Source: Fodinibius sp964490705
GTDB taxonomy: Bacteria > Bacteroidota > Rhodothermia > Balneolales > Balneolaceae
NCBI GenBank assembly: GCA_964490705.1
Contig: CAZBCG010000003.1
Coordinates: 1 to 64,000 of the forward strand
Reading direction: 5' to 3'
Length of the DNA: 64,000 nt
The notes beneath the pieces are model-generated. The model saw only the letters and a program-made list of their open reading frames with translations, was not told the origin of the DNA and did not search any database. Below, one piece after another: positions 1 through 8,036 of the stretch. The position numbers and the translations under genes are program-made. The stretch's first letter is position 1. Each line of letters starts with the position of its first letter.

Positions 1-1154
1 ACTTCCAAAGGCTTGTGGCACAACAATACTTTGGGACCGGTAAAAGCGCCTTCGTACCGACCGTTGCCATTGCTATAAATTGATTCGGTTGCCTCCAGCA
101 ACGACGATACTTGCTCCTCAAAACGTTCGGCCTGCGTTGTACTAGCCAGCGGTCCCATCCGTGTTTCTTTTTTAGCAGGATCGCCAATAGAAGTCTTATC
201 AAGTCGTTTTTTCAAAACTTCAATTACATCATCCATACGCTCTTGCGGGACGATCGTTCGTCGAATGGCCGTACACTTTTGTCCTGTTTTTACCGTCATT
301 TCATCGGCAACTTCATCCACAAACAGATCGAACTCTTCCATATCTGGAGTGACGTCAGCGCCAAGAATCGAGCAGTTCAGTGAATCGGCTTCCAGATTAA
401 AGCGCACGTTGTTGGCCACGATATTGGGATGCGCTTTAAGTTTCTGTCCTGTTTCGGCTGATCCTGTAAAAGAAACACTGTCTTGGCTGGTTAGATGATC
501 CAGCAGGTCCCCCGGCTTGTCGGCGGCGATAAACTGGATCGCGCCCTCGGGAAGTAGGTTCGACTCCAGCATATCTTCAAAGACTTTGTACGCCAGGTAT
601 GAGCCGGTGGGCGACGGCTTGATGAGGGCCGGCATTCCCGAAATAATGCAGGGGGCCAACTTTTCGAGCATCCCCCAGACCGGGAAGTTAAAAGCGTTGA
701 TATGCACAGCTACACCGTGACGCGGCACGCAGATATGTTGTCCCACAAATGTCCCTTCGCGCGACAATCGCTCGTGGCTGCCTTCCACATGATAGGGCAG
801 ATCGGACAGTTCAATACGCGATTTGCTGGACAGCGTAAACATACTGCCGATACCGCCCTCGATATCGATCCAGGAATCTTGGCGTGTAGCCCCGGTATGC
901 GTCGAGAGCTCGTAATAATCTTCCTTTCGCTCCAGCAGATATTGGGCCAAAAACTTGATCTTGAATGCCCGTTCATGGATCGACATTTCACGGAGTTTTG
1001 GTCCGGCTTGCTGACGCGCATATTCGCAGGTGCCCTTGTAATCCAGATCCGCCTCCAGCATCTGTGCCACCGGTTCTCCGGTCACCGCGCTGATCAAATT
1101 TTTTTCTTCGCCTTCATCAATCCATTCGCCTTTAATATAGCTTCGTACTTTCAT
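1..1154 (-). CDS. paaZ: PaaZ, ring-opening/aldehyde dehydrogenase of phenylacetate pathway (partial, 3' end off window)
   Basis: The reading frame starts at an ATG at 1154 (MKVRSYIKGEW) and stays open to the left edge, giving the first 384 residues. They form an aldehyde dehydrogenase domain with the general-base Glu (LEADSLN, E255) and catalytic Cys (GQKCTA, C294). Both sit at the positions expected for PaaZ. In known PaaZ this domain oxidises 3-oxo-5,6-dehydrosuberyl-CoA semialdehyde, and a C-terminal MaoC-type hydratase opens the oxepin-CoA ring. The total is usually about 680 residues, so the MaoC half would lie off the window. It is the last visible gene of the leftward paa operon, after paaY. 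Whether the MaoC domain is fused here cannot be seen. Confidence 0.9.
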   Translation of the reverse strand, partial: MKVRSYIKGEWIDEGEEKNLISAVTGEPVAQMLEADLDYKGTCEYARQQAGPKLREMSIHERAFKIKFLAQYLLERKEDYYELSTHTGATRQDSWIDIEGGIGSMFTLSSKSRIELSDLPYHVEGSHERLSREGTFVGQHICVPRHGVAVHINAFNFPVWGMLEKLAPCIISGMPALIKPSPTGSYLAYKVFEDMLESNLLPEGAIQFIAADKPGDLLDHLTSQDSVSFTGSAETGQKLKAHPNIVANNVRFNLEADSLNCSILGADVTPDMEEFDLFVDEVADEMTVKTGQKCTAIRRTIVPQERMDDVIEVLKKRLDKTSIGDPAKKETRMGPLASTTQAERFEEQVSSLLEATESIYSNGNGRYEGAFTGPKVLLCHKPLE

Positions 1155-1180
1155 TCTGTTTCTCATCTTTTATTTAAATA

Positions 1181-1255
1181 GTCATCTCGACCAACGGGAG
1201 AGATCTTTGCTTTACGTTCTAAGAACAAAGATTTCTTGCTTACGCTCGAAATGAC
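1181..1255. repeat. Interspersed palindromic element, family R1 (copy 1)
   Basis: The gap between paaZ and paaY holds an element that begins GTCATCTCGACC, continues GGGAGAGATCT, and ends AAAGATTTCTTGC...GCTCGAAATGAC. The outer ends are near-inverted repeats (GTCATCTCGA against TCGAAATGAC) and the inner arms AGATCT/AAGATTTCT also pair. The same element occurs at 20413-20523 and 36176-36245. It is intergenic in all three places. Confidence 0.8.
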
Positions 1256-1267
1256 ATGTCATTAAAG

Positions 1268-1861
1268 TTATTTCTTTTTCTCCCCCCACGTTTCATACTT
1301 TGCCGACTGGCTCGGTCTATCTTTCGGCTCCTCTCGAAGCGGTTCGCATTCTTTTAGCGAGTTGTGCAGCTGTCCCGGTAATTGTTGATATAATTCTGTG
1401 CCTTTCGTTTTCCATTGTATCATCTCATCGCTTACATCTTTAACGATCTTGGCGGGATTTCCGACCACCAGTTTCCGCTCGGGAATTTCCATCCCTTCCT
1501 TCAGGAATGACATCGCACCAACAATGCATTCAGCACCCAATTCTACATTATCCATCACTACGGAATTCATCCCCACAAGGCAATTGCGTCCGATATGTCC
1601 GCCATGAATGATGGCGCCGTGGCCAATATGAGCACTTTTTTCAAGCACTACCGTAACACCCGGAAACATATGGATGGTGCAATTTTCCTGCACATTGCAT
1701 CCGTCTTTGATTACGATCTTGCCCCAGTCCCCACGAATGGCCGCTCCCGGAGCGATATACACATCTTTGCCGATAACTACATTGCCTGTTACTGCGGCCT
1801 GCGGATGCACATAGGCACTTTCATCGACTACCGGCTTGTATCCGTCAAATTTGTAAATCAT
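1268..1861 (-). CDS. paaY: PaaY, gamma-carbonic-anhydrase-like hexapeptide protein / thioesterase
   Basis: The 197 residues are built of hexapeptide (left-handed beta-helix) repeats from about residue 12 to 150, followed by a charged tail. Candidate metal ligands of the gamma-carbonic anhydrase fold are visible: H64 (TIHMF), H81 and H86 (SAHIGHGAIIHG). PaaY proteins are trimeric and have been described as thioesterases that remove dead-end CoA adducts of the phenylacetate pathway. The gene lies between paaJ and paaZ on the same strand, which supports PaaY over a generic carbonic anhydrase or CaiE. The flanking gaps each contain a short inverted repeat element, but no promoter is evident. Confidence 0.88.
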   Translation of the reverse strand: MIYKFDGYKPVVDESAYVHPQAAVTGNVVIGKDVYIAPGAAIRGDWGKIVIKDGCNVQENCTIHMFPGVTVVLEKSAHIGHGAIIHGGHIGRNCLVGMNSVVMDNVELGAECIVGAMSFLKEGMEIPERKLVVGNPAKIVKDVSDEMIQWKTKGTELYQQLPGQLHNSLKECEPLREEPKDRPSQSAKYETWGEKKK

Positions 1862-1885
1862 ATCACAGATTATTTTGATATCGTT

Positions 1886-1922
1886 GATTTAGCAGATTTT
1901 AATCAATGTAATCAGCTAAATC
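1886..1922. repeat. Short intergenic inverted repeat
   Basis: Arms GATTTAGC (1886-1893) and GCTAAATC (1915-1922) enclose 21 bases between paaJ and paaY. The surrounding sequence (CAGATTTTAATCA, AATCAGCTAAATCTG) resembles the imperfect palindromes found in other gaps of this window. No T-run follows, so this is not an obvious intrinsic terminator. Confidence 0.5.
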
Positions 1923-1935
1923 TGGTCAATCTGAG

Positions 1936-3141
1936 TTACGTTTTTTCTAAGATAACTGCCATGCCTTGACCGACCCCAACACAAAGGGTACAAAGGGCAT
2001 ATTGCTGATTTTGCTCCTGTAGTTCAATAGACGCCGTTTGTAGCAATCGTGCCCCCGACATGCCCAGCGGATGTCCCAGTGCAATGGCCCCGCCATGGGG
2101 ATTCACACGCGGGTCGTCATCGTCGATGCCCAATTCTCGAAGTACGGCCAGACTTTGAGCCGCAAATGCCTCGTTGAGTTCGATAATCCCCATATCATCG
2201 AGGGATAAATCGGTGCGTCCCAGTACTTTTTTCGTAGCTCCAACCGGACCCATACCCATAATTCTGGGTTCTACGCCGACCACCGCCGAAGCGACAATGC
2301 GTGTTAAGGGTTCCAGATCAAAATCGTTGATCGCAGAATCACCGGCAATCAGCATGGCACAGGATCCGTCATTGATACCACTGGCATTACCGGGAGTAAC
2401 GCTTCCGCCATCTCGAAAAACAGCCGGTAGTTTGCTGAGAACTTCCACCGTAGTTTCCGGACGGATAAATTCATCTTTTTCAAAAATTTTAGGGTCACTT
2501 TTTTTCTGTGGGATTTCCACCGGCATAATTTCTTTGGCCATGCGCCCACTCTTGGTAGCTTGGGCGGCTTTCTGTTGCGACCATGCTGCAAACTTGTCCT
2601 GATCTTCGCGACTTACGCCATATTTCTCCACGATATTTTCTGCTGTTTCTCCCATAGCTTCACTTCCGTACTGCTCATCCATTTTGGGATTGACAAAACG
2701 CCATCCAAAGGTTGTATCATGCATTTCAGTAGCACCGGAATAAGGGGCTTCTCCTTTCCCCAGCACCATCGGTCCGCGGGTCATATGTTCCATTCCACCG
2801 GTAATAAACAGGTCGCCTTCACCCACGTTGATTGATTTATAAGCCTGGACCGCACTGCTCATGCCCGAGGCGCAAAGACGGTTTACGGTTTCGCCGGGTA
2901 CCGTGGTCGGGAGTCCCGCCAGTAGCGCTGCCATGCGCGCCACATTGCGGTTGTCTTCGCCCGCCTGATTGGCACACCCAAAGATCACATCCTCAATACG
3001 CTCAGGATCAATATTCGAATTTCGGTTCATCAATTCTTCGATGGTCAATGCCGTAAGGTCATCGGCCCGGATGGGAGAGAGGGCTCCACGGTATTTGCCG
3101 ATGGGTGTTCGAATAGCATCAATAATATAAGCTTCAGACAT
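1936..3141 (-). CDS. paaJ: PaaJ, 3-oxoadipyl-CoA / 3-oxo-5,6-dehydrosuberyl-CoA thiolase
   Basis: This is a 401-residue type II thiolase of normal family length. The acylated nucleophile is C90 (VNRLCASGMSS). The catalytic His is in GHPLGMSGAR near residue 350 and the second Cys in CTLCVGVGQG near 385. In phenylacetate catabolism the enzyme acts twice, releasing 2,3-didehydroadipyl-CoA plus acetyl-CoA and later succinyl-CoA plus acetyl-CoA. It resembles PcaF-type thiolases (IDAIRTPIGKYRG start). Its place between paaI and paaY decides for PaaJ. The generic thiolase at 34982 serves the separate beta-oxidation cluster. Confidence 0.92.
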   Translation of the reverse strand: MSEAYIIDAIRTPIGKYRGALSPIRADDLTALTIEELMNRNSNIDPERIEDVIFGCANQAGEDNRNVARMAALLAGLPTTVPGETVNRLCASGMSSAVQAYKSINVGEGDLFITGGMEHMTRGPMVLGKGEAPYSGATEMHDTTFGWRFVNPKMDEQYGSEAMGETAENIVEKYGVSREDQDKFAAWSQQKAAQATKSGRMAKEIMPVEIPQKKSDPKIFEKDEFIRPETTVEVLSKLPAVFRDGGSVTPGNASGINDGSCAMLIAGDSAINDFDLEPLTRIVASAVVGVEPRIMGMGPVGATKKVLGRTDLSLDDMGIIELNEAFAAQSLAVLRELGIDDDDPRVNPHGGAIALGHPLGMSGARLLQTASIELQEQNQQYALCTLCVGVGQGMAVILEKT

Positions 3142-3170
3142 AATGTAGTAGAAAGTTTTAAGTAAATCAG

Positions 3171-3599
3171 TTAATTGTCTTCGAAATGTGTTTCGTTTAT
3201 TCGAAAAACGGTTCCGCGAAAAAGTGCTACCTGCTCATCATCTTGGTTGGTAATGCTAATGTTATAGACGCCGATACGTCGGCCGATGCTTAGTTCATCT
3301 GTTTCGGCCGTGATTGTATCTCCGGCAACTATTTTCTTTATGAAGGAGATATTATTTTCCATGGCTACTGCCACTCGTCCATAGCTGTTGGATGCAAATG
3401 CCAGAGCGCTGTCGGCCAGCGAAAAAGCAATTCCGCCATGTGAGACATTGAATCCGTTAACCATTTCTTTTCGGACCGTCATTTCCAGTTTTGCATAACC
3501 GGGTTTAATATCAACGGTTTTGATGCCCAGCCAACGGCTGAAGGCATCATCGGTCATCATTTTATCGACTACTTTTTTAGCAAGTTTCTGTTTATTCAT
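3171..3599 (-). CDS. paaI: PaaI, hotdog-fold phenylacetyl-CoA-pathway thioesterase
   Basis: The 142 residues form a single hotdog domain with the PaaI signature HGG..FSLADSA (H54-G-G, D63). In the family this carries the catalytic Asp and the helix that activates the thioester. PaaI hydrolyses ring-hydroxylated or epoxidised phenylacetyl-CoA intermediates as a rescue reaction. The gene sits 29 bases downstream of the paaJ start on the same strand, that is, between paaH and paaJ. A second, more distant hotdog protein occurs at 29702. Confidence 0.9.
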   Translation of the reverse strand: MNKQKLAKKVVDKMMTDDAFSRWLGIKTVDIKPGYAKLEMTVRKEMVNGFNVSHGGIAFSLADSALAFASNSYGRVAVAMENNISFIKKIVAGDTITAETDELSIGRRIGVYNISITNQDDEQVALFRGTVFRINETHFEDN

Positions 3600-3602
3600 G
3601 TG

Positions 3603-3671
3603 GAGTCAGAATTCCGAACTCAGAATCCAGGAGAAATTTATTCAGAATTCTGACTCCTGAATACTGAGTTC
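3603..3671. repeat. Intergenic element with two interleaved inverted repeats
   Basis: In the 77-base gap between paaH and paaI, arm A (GAGTCAGAATT, 3603-3613) pairs perfectly with A' (3646-3656). Arm B (GAACTCAGAATCCAGGAG, 3616-3633) pairs with B' (3654-3671) at 16 of 18 positions. The order A-B-A'-B' is interleaved, and A' and B' share three bases. A transcript could therefore form either hairpin but not both fully, unless as a pseudoknot. Confidence 0.6.
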
Positions 3672-3676
3672 TGCCT

Positions 3677-4840
3677 TTAATAAAATGTTTCTCCATTTCG
3701 AACTTTTCTCTTCAGCAGTGGATTCGGCCGGTAACGATCCTCACGATATTCTGTTTGTAATTTAGAGATCCGATCCAACACTTCCTGCAGGCCGATCTCA
3801 TCTGCCCACTCCAACAATCCCTTGGGATAGTTGACCCCTTCGGTCATGGCCAGATCCACATCCTCGACGGTAGCTACATTCATAAATACCGCATCGGCAG
3901 CTTCGTTAATAAGCATTGCCACAATACGATCTACTATTCCTTGACCGAGCTCTTCGTTTTTGTTCGGTTTGGGATTATCAGCATCATCACCGTAATTATA
4001 AAACCCTTTGCCTGATTTTTTGCCCAACCAGCCGGCCTCGACCATCCGCTTCTGGGTGAACGACGGTTTAAACCGGGGATCGTAGAAAAATTCTTCAAAT
4101 ACGGTTTCGGTAACTTTATAATTTACATCGTGACCGATGAAATCCATTAACTCAAAGGGACCCATTTTGAATCCACCGATCTCTTTCATGGCCCAGTCGA
4201 TTGTTGGTACGTCGGCCACACCCTCTTCATACATGCGAATGGCCTCGCTGTAAAACGGTCGCGCCACACGATTGACGATAAAACCAGGAGTATCTTTGGC
4301 TAAGACGGTGGTTTTTCCCCAGTCGTCAATTTGCTGTCGGGCTGTTTGGGTAATTTCTTCAGAAGTAGCAATGCCCGGCACAATTTCCACCAGCGGCATT
4401 ATGGGGGCGGGATTGAAGAAGTGAATCCCCAAAAATCGTCCCGGTTTTTTGAGGGTTGATGAGAGCGAAGCAATCGAGAGGGAAGAGGTATTGGTGGCCA
4501 AAATGCAATCGCGCGAAACAATTCCTTGCAGACGTTGAAAGACATCCTGTTTGATCTCTAAATCCTCTACAACAGCTTCAATGACTAAGTTACATTCGTC
4601 GTAATTGGTTAGGTCTTCTACAAAGTGGATACGATCCATAATGCCGTCCACCTCTTCCTGCGACATGCGATCCTTTTCGACCTGACGTTGCAGGATTTTT
4701 CGCAGCGCGTGTTTGGCATTTCCCAGTTGATCGGGATAGGCATCGTATAAATAAACTTTGTGATTGTTTTGGGATGCAATCTGGGCGATGCCTTGTCCCA
4801 TAGTGCCTGCGCCTACTACGCCAATGATCTCATCTTTCAT
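3677..4840 (-). CDS. paaH: PaaH-type 3-hydroxyacyl-CoA dehydrogenase
   Basis: The 387 residues start with a Rossmann NAD-binding motif (GVVGAGTMGQG, residues 7-17). Next come a 3HCDH C-terminal domain (DTPGFIVNRVARPF, near residue 185) and a second, shorter 3HCDH_C copy ending near 365 (GVNYPKGLLEWADE). In the paa pathway it would oxidise 3-hydroxyadipyl-CoA to 3-oxoadipyl-CoA. It is longer than the ~280-residue single-domain dehydrogenases and shorter than E. coli PaaH (about 475). The paaI-J neighbours support PaaH. It is the first leftward gene after the toxin-antitoxin insertion and may need its own promoter in 4841-4997. Confidence 0.85.
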   Translation of the reverse strand: MKDEIIGVVGAGTMGQGIAQIASQNNHKVYLYDAYPDQLGNAKHALRKILQRQVEKDRMSQEEVDGIMDRIHFVEDLTNYDECNLVIEAVVEDLEIKQDVFQRLQGIVSRDCILATNTSSLSIASLSSTLKKPGRFLGIHFFNPAPIMPLVEIVPGIATSEEITQTARQQIDDWGKTTVLAKDTPGFIVNRVARPFYSEAIRMYEEGVADVPTIDWAMKEIGGFKMGPFELMDFIGHDVNYKVTETVFEEFFYDPRFKPSFTQKRMVEAGWLGKKSGKGFYNYGDDADNPKPNKNEELGQGIVDRIVAMLINEAADAVFMNVATVEDVDLAMTEGVNYPKGLLEWADEIGLQEVLDRISKLQTEYREDRYRPNPLLKRKVRNGETFY

Positions 4841-4950
4841 TTTTTGCGATAATTATTTTCAAATTCTTGCACTCTGAAAATAATGATTTCAATTCTAAAA
4901 CCAACCTGATTCGTTAAACCGAAACACCATTTGTCATATAAAACAAAAAA

Positions 4951-4969
4951 TGATATCATGATGATATCA
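4951..4969. promoter_or_regulatory. Twin TGATATCA palindromes, likely antitoxin operator
   Basis: Two perfect 8-bp palindromes TGATATCA lie at 4951-4958 and 4962-4969. Their centres are 11 bp apart, about one helical turn, and they start 47 bases before the antitoxin ATG. Ribbon-helix-helix antitoxins usually bind such repeated sites on one DNA face to repress their own operon. Binding by the adjacent antitoxin is inferred. Confidence 0.6.
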
Positions 4970-4997
4970 AAAAGATCACAGCAAAATTAATGTCATT

Positions 4998-5237
4998 ATG
5001 TCCAAAAATGTCTTGGTCAGAAATATTGACGAGGAAACCCTCGAGAAGCTGAAGAAAAAAGCGGCGGCCAATAATCGTTCGCTGCAGGAAGAGCTCAAAG
5101 AACTGCTGGAAATGCACGCCGGGCCGGATATCGAAGAAGTCCGTAAAATGGTTAGAGAAAATCTGGAAAAGTACAGGAAAGAAGGCCGAAAGTTTTCTGA
5201 TAGTACAAAAGATATACGTGAAGACAGAGAGCGATGA
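4998..5237 (+). CDS. FitA/VapB-like ribbon-helix-helix antitoxin
   Basis: This 79-residue protein has an N-terminal ribbon-helix-helix of the FitA type: a short beta strand (NVLVRNID), helix 1 (EETLEKLKKKAAANN), and helix 2 starting RSLQEELKELLE. A charged C-terminal tail would thread into the toxin. The stop overlaps the toxin start by 4 bp, the usual coupling for such pairs. It is on the plus strand inside an otherwise leftward paa operon. The twin palindrome at 4951-4969 is the likely operator. The assignment rests on motif pattern and genetic linkage. Confidence 0.82.
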   Translation: MSKNVLVRNIDEETLEKLKKKAAANNRSLQEELKELLEMHAGPDIEEVRKMVRENLEKYRKEGRKFSDSTKDIREDRER

Positions 5238-5653
5238 GTTTGGTTATTGACTGTTCTGTAGGAGCAAAGTGGCTTTTTCTAGAGGAGGGATCTTCTAAAG
5301 CCGAAAAAGTTTTGAAAGAATTATCTTTCTTTTTCGTTCCGGATTTGTTTTTAGTCGAACTTGATGCTGTTATCTCTAAAAAAGTACGTCAACGAGAAAT
5401 TTCCAGTGAGGAAGCATTTCAGAAAATTGTTGAACGAGAGAAGTTACCATATAAAATTTTGGGTTATACTGATATTTCTAAGTTGGCATTAGAAATATCA
5501 GTATCTCTGCCTGTAACACTTTACGACGCTACCTACATCGCTACGGCCATTGAAAAGCATGCTGTAGTATATACTGCTGATCAACGATTGGTAAATGGGG
5601 TTTCAAATACCTCGCTTAAGAAATACGTTCAAAGTATTTGGGATTTGGATTAG
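5234..5653 (+). CDS. VapC/FitB-like PIN-domain toxin (ribonuclease)
   Basis: The 139 residues form one PIN domain with all four expected acidic residues: D6 (VIDCSV), E42 (LVELDAVI), D98 (TLYDATYIA) and D116 (YTADQRL). PIN toxins are Mg-dependent RNases that cut tRNA or rRNA when the antitoxin is lost. The start overlaps the antitoxin stop as ATGA. The stop codon touches the paaG stop at 5654, so the pair converges head-on with paaG. The frame and active site look intact, so an active toxin is likely. Its RNA target cannot be read from sequence. Confidence 0.85.
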   Translation: MSLVIDCSVGAKWLFLEEGSSKAEKVLKELSFFFVPDLFLVELDAVISKKVRQREISSEEAFQKIVEREKLPYKILGYTDISKLALEISVSLPVTLYDATYIATAIEKHAVVYTADQRLVNGVSNTSLKKYVQSIWDLD

Positions 5654-6436
5654 CTACTTTCCTTTAAACTCCGGCTTCCGCTTCTCCAGAAAAGCCTGTA
5701 CGCCCTCATGATAATCATCGGTTTTGCCCGCCTCGGTTTGAAGATCGGCTTCGAGCTCGAGATGTTCTTCAAGATTATTGGATAGGGATTGATTGATAGC
5801 CCGCTTATACAGCCCAAATCCTTTGGTGGGCATAGAGGCCAGTTTTTGGCAAATGGATTGAGCTTCATCCAAGAGATTATCTGCTCCGACGGCTTTATAA
5901 ATCAAACCGATTTCTTCGGCTTTTTCGGGGGATATTTTCTCGTCTAACAAGTACATGGCATTGGCTCGCTGCAGGCCAACCAATCGCGGAAGAAAAAAAG
6001 TGCCGCCGCTGTCAGGAATGAGGCCAATTTTACTGAACGATTGTACGAAAACAGCTTCATTTGATGCGAGCACAATATCACAGGCAAAAGCAATGTTGGC
6101 TCCGGCACCTGCGGCTGTTCCATTGACGGCACAGATAACTGGTTTCTCGAGTTGACGAATAGCTTTAATGGTGGGATTGTAGCTGCCGCGAACGGTTTCG
6201 CCGAGCTCATAATCTTCTCCTTTGTCAACGACTTCTGGCAGATCCTGTCCCGCACAAAACGCTTTACCGTTACTGGTGAGTAAGACGCAGCGCACCTCGT
6301 TATTTTTGCCGGCATTCCCAAGGGCATCTTGCAATTCTTGTGCCATCGGCTCGATAAAACTGTTGAGCTTTTTGGGGCGATCTAAAGTAATAGTCAGAAT
6401 ATTATTTTCAAGTGATGTAGAAATATATTCACTCAT
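5654..6436 (-). CDS. paaG: PaaG, ring 1,2-epoxyphenylacetyl-CoA isomerase (crotonase family)
   Basis: This crotonase-fold protein carries the CAGQDL motif (residues 61-66), the oxyanion-hole segment AAGAGAN (near 108-114), and the PaaG-type Asp in GLIPDSGGTFFLPR (D132). PaaG converts ring-1,2-epoxyphenylacetyl-CoA to the seven-membered oxepin-CoA and also shifts double bonds in later intermediates. I use the ATG at 6436 (MSEYIST), giving 260 residues. An in-frame GTG at 6454 would add six residues. It follows paaD on the same strand after a 200-base gap filled by repeats. A separate PaaF-type hydratase is not visible in the window. Confidence 0.88.
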   Translation of the reverse strand: MSEYISTSLENNILTITLDRPKKLNSFIEPMAQELQDALGNAGKNNEVRCVLLTSNGKAFCAGQDLPEVVDKGEDYELGETVRGSYNPTIKAIRQLEKPVICAVNGTAAGAGANIAFACDIVLASNEAVFVQSFSKIGLIPDSGGTFFLPRLVGLQRANAMYLLDEKISPEKAEEIGLIYKAVGADNLLDEAQSICQKLASMPTKGFGLYKRAINQSLSNNLEEHLELEADLQTEAGKTDDYHEGVQAFLEKRKPEFKGK

Positions 6437-6516
6437 AGTAATTTTTTTAGCCACAGATTAAACAGATAAAATTCCGGTTCAGTAGATCAGCGACAAAATA
6501 TAATTCGATATTATTT

Positions 6517-6605
6517 CACAGAGATACGTAAAGAATCACAAAGAGCCACAGAGAAAATCGATCTTTCTTTGTGTAGCTCTGTGCCTTCTTTGTGCAACTT
6601 TGTGG
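6517..6605. repeat. Intergenic palindromic element (CACAAAG/CTTTGTG type)
   Basis: Left half: CACAGAG...CACAAAGAGCCACAGAG (6517-6553). Right half: CTTTGTGTAGCTCTGTGCC...CTTTGTGG (to 6605). The right half is the imperfect inverse of the left (CACAAAGAAGGCACAGAG when reversed). It fills the gap between paaD and paaG and has no ORF. It is a separate family from R1. Confidence 0.6.
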
Positions 6606-6663
6606 TATAATAAAATGTAAGTTAGAGAAATAGAATCAGTTAAAATCTGCGTAAATCCGCGGC

Positions 6664-7173
6664 CTAAATACATTTAAAATGCTCAAAAGGCTCGTCGCAA
6701 TCGTGACAATAATATTGAGCTTTACAGGCTGTAGAGCCAAACTCGCTCTGCAATTCGGTGTTGGTGGAATCGCAGTAAGGACAGGAGATGACCCGGCTCG
6801 ATCCCTTTAGCGTTTTTAAAAAATCGTCATCTTGTTCGGTTTTACCGGGAGGAGCGATGCCGTAGTCTTTTAGCTTTTTCTTGGCTTCATCCGACATCCA
6901 ATCCGTTGTCCACGTCTCTGAAAAATCCTTCTTTACCTCGAAGTTCTGTATGCCATTTACTTTAAGCGTTTTCTCGATCTCCTGTTCGATGGCTTTCATC
7001 GCGGGACATCCGGAATAGGTGGGAGTTATGCGGACTACAACTTTTCCATCTTCAACTGTAACCTCGCGTGCTATCCCCAAATCTATAATAGAAAGCACAG
7101 GAATTTCCGGGTCCTTTACTTCCGACAGCAGATCCCATATTTCATCTTTATTATATGTGGTTACAGTAGCCAT
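6664..7173 (-). CDS. paaD: PaaD, maturation/assembly subunit of phenylacetyl-CoA epoxidase
   Basis: The 169 residues comprise an N-terminal DUF59/MIP18-like domain (EIWDLLSEVKDPEIPVLSI, then GCPAMKAIEQEIEKTL) and a C-terminal Cys-rich part. That part holds two CxxC pairs (CPYC, CHDC), an intervening Cys and a final Cys, so it probably binds zinc or Fe-S. PaaD is required for active PaaABC(D)E epoxidase and is thought to help metal-cluster delivery. The gene lies directly downstream of paaC in the operon. Length and domain order are normal for the family. Confidence 0.92.
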   Translation of the reverse strand: MATVTTYNKDEIWDLLSEVKDPEIPVLSIIDLGIAREVTVEDGKVVVRITPTYSGCPAMKAIEQEIEKTLKVNGIQNFEVKKDFSETWTTDWMSDEAKKKLKDYGIAPPGKTEQDDDFLKTLKGSSRVISCPYCDSTNTELQSEFGSTACKAQYYCHDCDEPFEHFKCI

Positions 7174-7244
7174 AACATTTATTAACGAACATAGGCTTCG
7201 GATTATTAGAAGCCGTTAGAAAACACGTAAAAATTTACTAAAAG

Positions 7245-8036
7245 CTACTCCCAATCAGCATCGGGATAAGAGCGCCGCAGATGCTGCATTTCAGCCAGCA
7301 GGTGTCCCAAATGCTCGGTGTGCAGACCTTCGCGACTGCCTTCCACCATAAACTGATCGAAGTCCGGAACTTCCAGCGTTGCTTCTTCCAGCGTATCGAC
7401 GATCAGTTCCTTCCAGTCGGATTTAAACGTTGAGGTGTCTGCAGCGAGCCCTTCTTCCTGCAACAGCTCTTCAACCTCATCCTGATGGAACAGTTCACCA
7501 ATGTAGGTCCAGATATCATCGAAAGCATCCTGGATACGCTCGTGACTTTCATCCGTACCGTCTCCGAGTCGCAGTATCCATTCGCGACTGTGGCGCAGGT
7601 GATATTTTACTTCCTTAAAATGTTTCTCAACCATCCCGCTGAACTGTTCATCTTTTACGTCCAATAATAACTGGTATAAATAATAGCTGTACGAGGAGAA
7701 CAAAAACTGCCGGGCGATAGTAAATCCGAAATCGCCTTTTGGCAGCTCGGTGATTTTTAGATTCTTGTACTCAACGTCATTGCGAAAATAAACCAGATCA
7801 TCGCGATGGCGTCCCTCATCTTCGATTTCAACCGCATATTCATACAAATTGGCAGCGTGACCAATATAGTCCAGTGCGATGTTAGCCAGCGCAATATCTT
7901 CCTCGAGGATGGGACCATGCCCACACCATTCCGAAAGACGATGTCCCAGTATCAGGCGGTCATCGGCCAGGCGGACGAGGTATTCAAAAAGCGCTTCCTG
8001 TTTTGTTAATTCTTTGGATTTTGTAGCTGTACTCAT
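7245..8036 (-). CDS. paaC: PaaC, structural subunit of phenylacetyl-CoA epoxidase
   Basis: The 263-residue protein has the ferritin-like four-helix PaaC fold (LTKQEALFEYLVRLADD, then ALDYIGHAANLYEYA). In the known complex PaaC pairs with catalytic PaaA in an (AC)2 core and is itself non-catalytic. Its ATG overlaps the paaB stop by 4 bp, indicating translational coupling. Length matches characterised PaaC proteins (about 250). Neighbours paaA, paaB and paaD make the assignment secure. Confidence 0.93.
   Translation of the reverse strand: MSTATKSKELTKQEALFEYLVRLADDRLILGHRLSEWCGHGPILEEDIALANIALDYIGHAANLYEYAVEIEDEGRHRDDLVYFRNDVEYKNLKITELPKGDFGFTIARQFLFSSYSYYLYQLLLDVKDEQFSGMVEKHFKEVKYHLRHSREWILRLGDGTDESHERIQDAFDDIWTYIGELFHQDEVEELLQEEGLAADTSTFKSDWKELIVDTLEEATLEVPDFDQFMVEGSREGLHTEHLGHLLAEMQHLRRSYPDADWE

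Noticed and set aside
702..1181. 159-codon rightward open frame
   Set aside because: It lies wholly antisense to paaZ, whose protein is clearly recognisable, and has no domain or ribosome site of its own.
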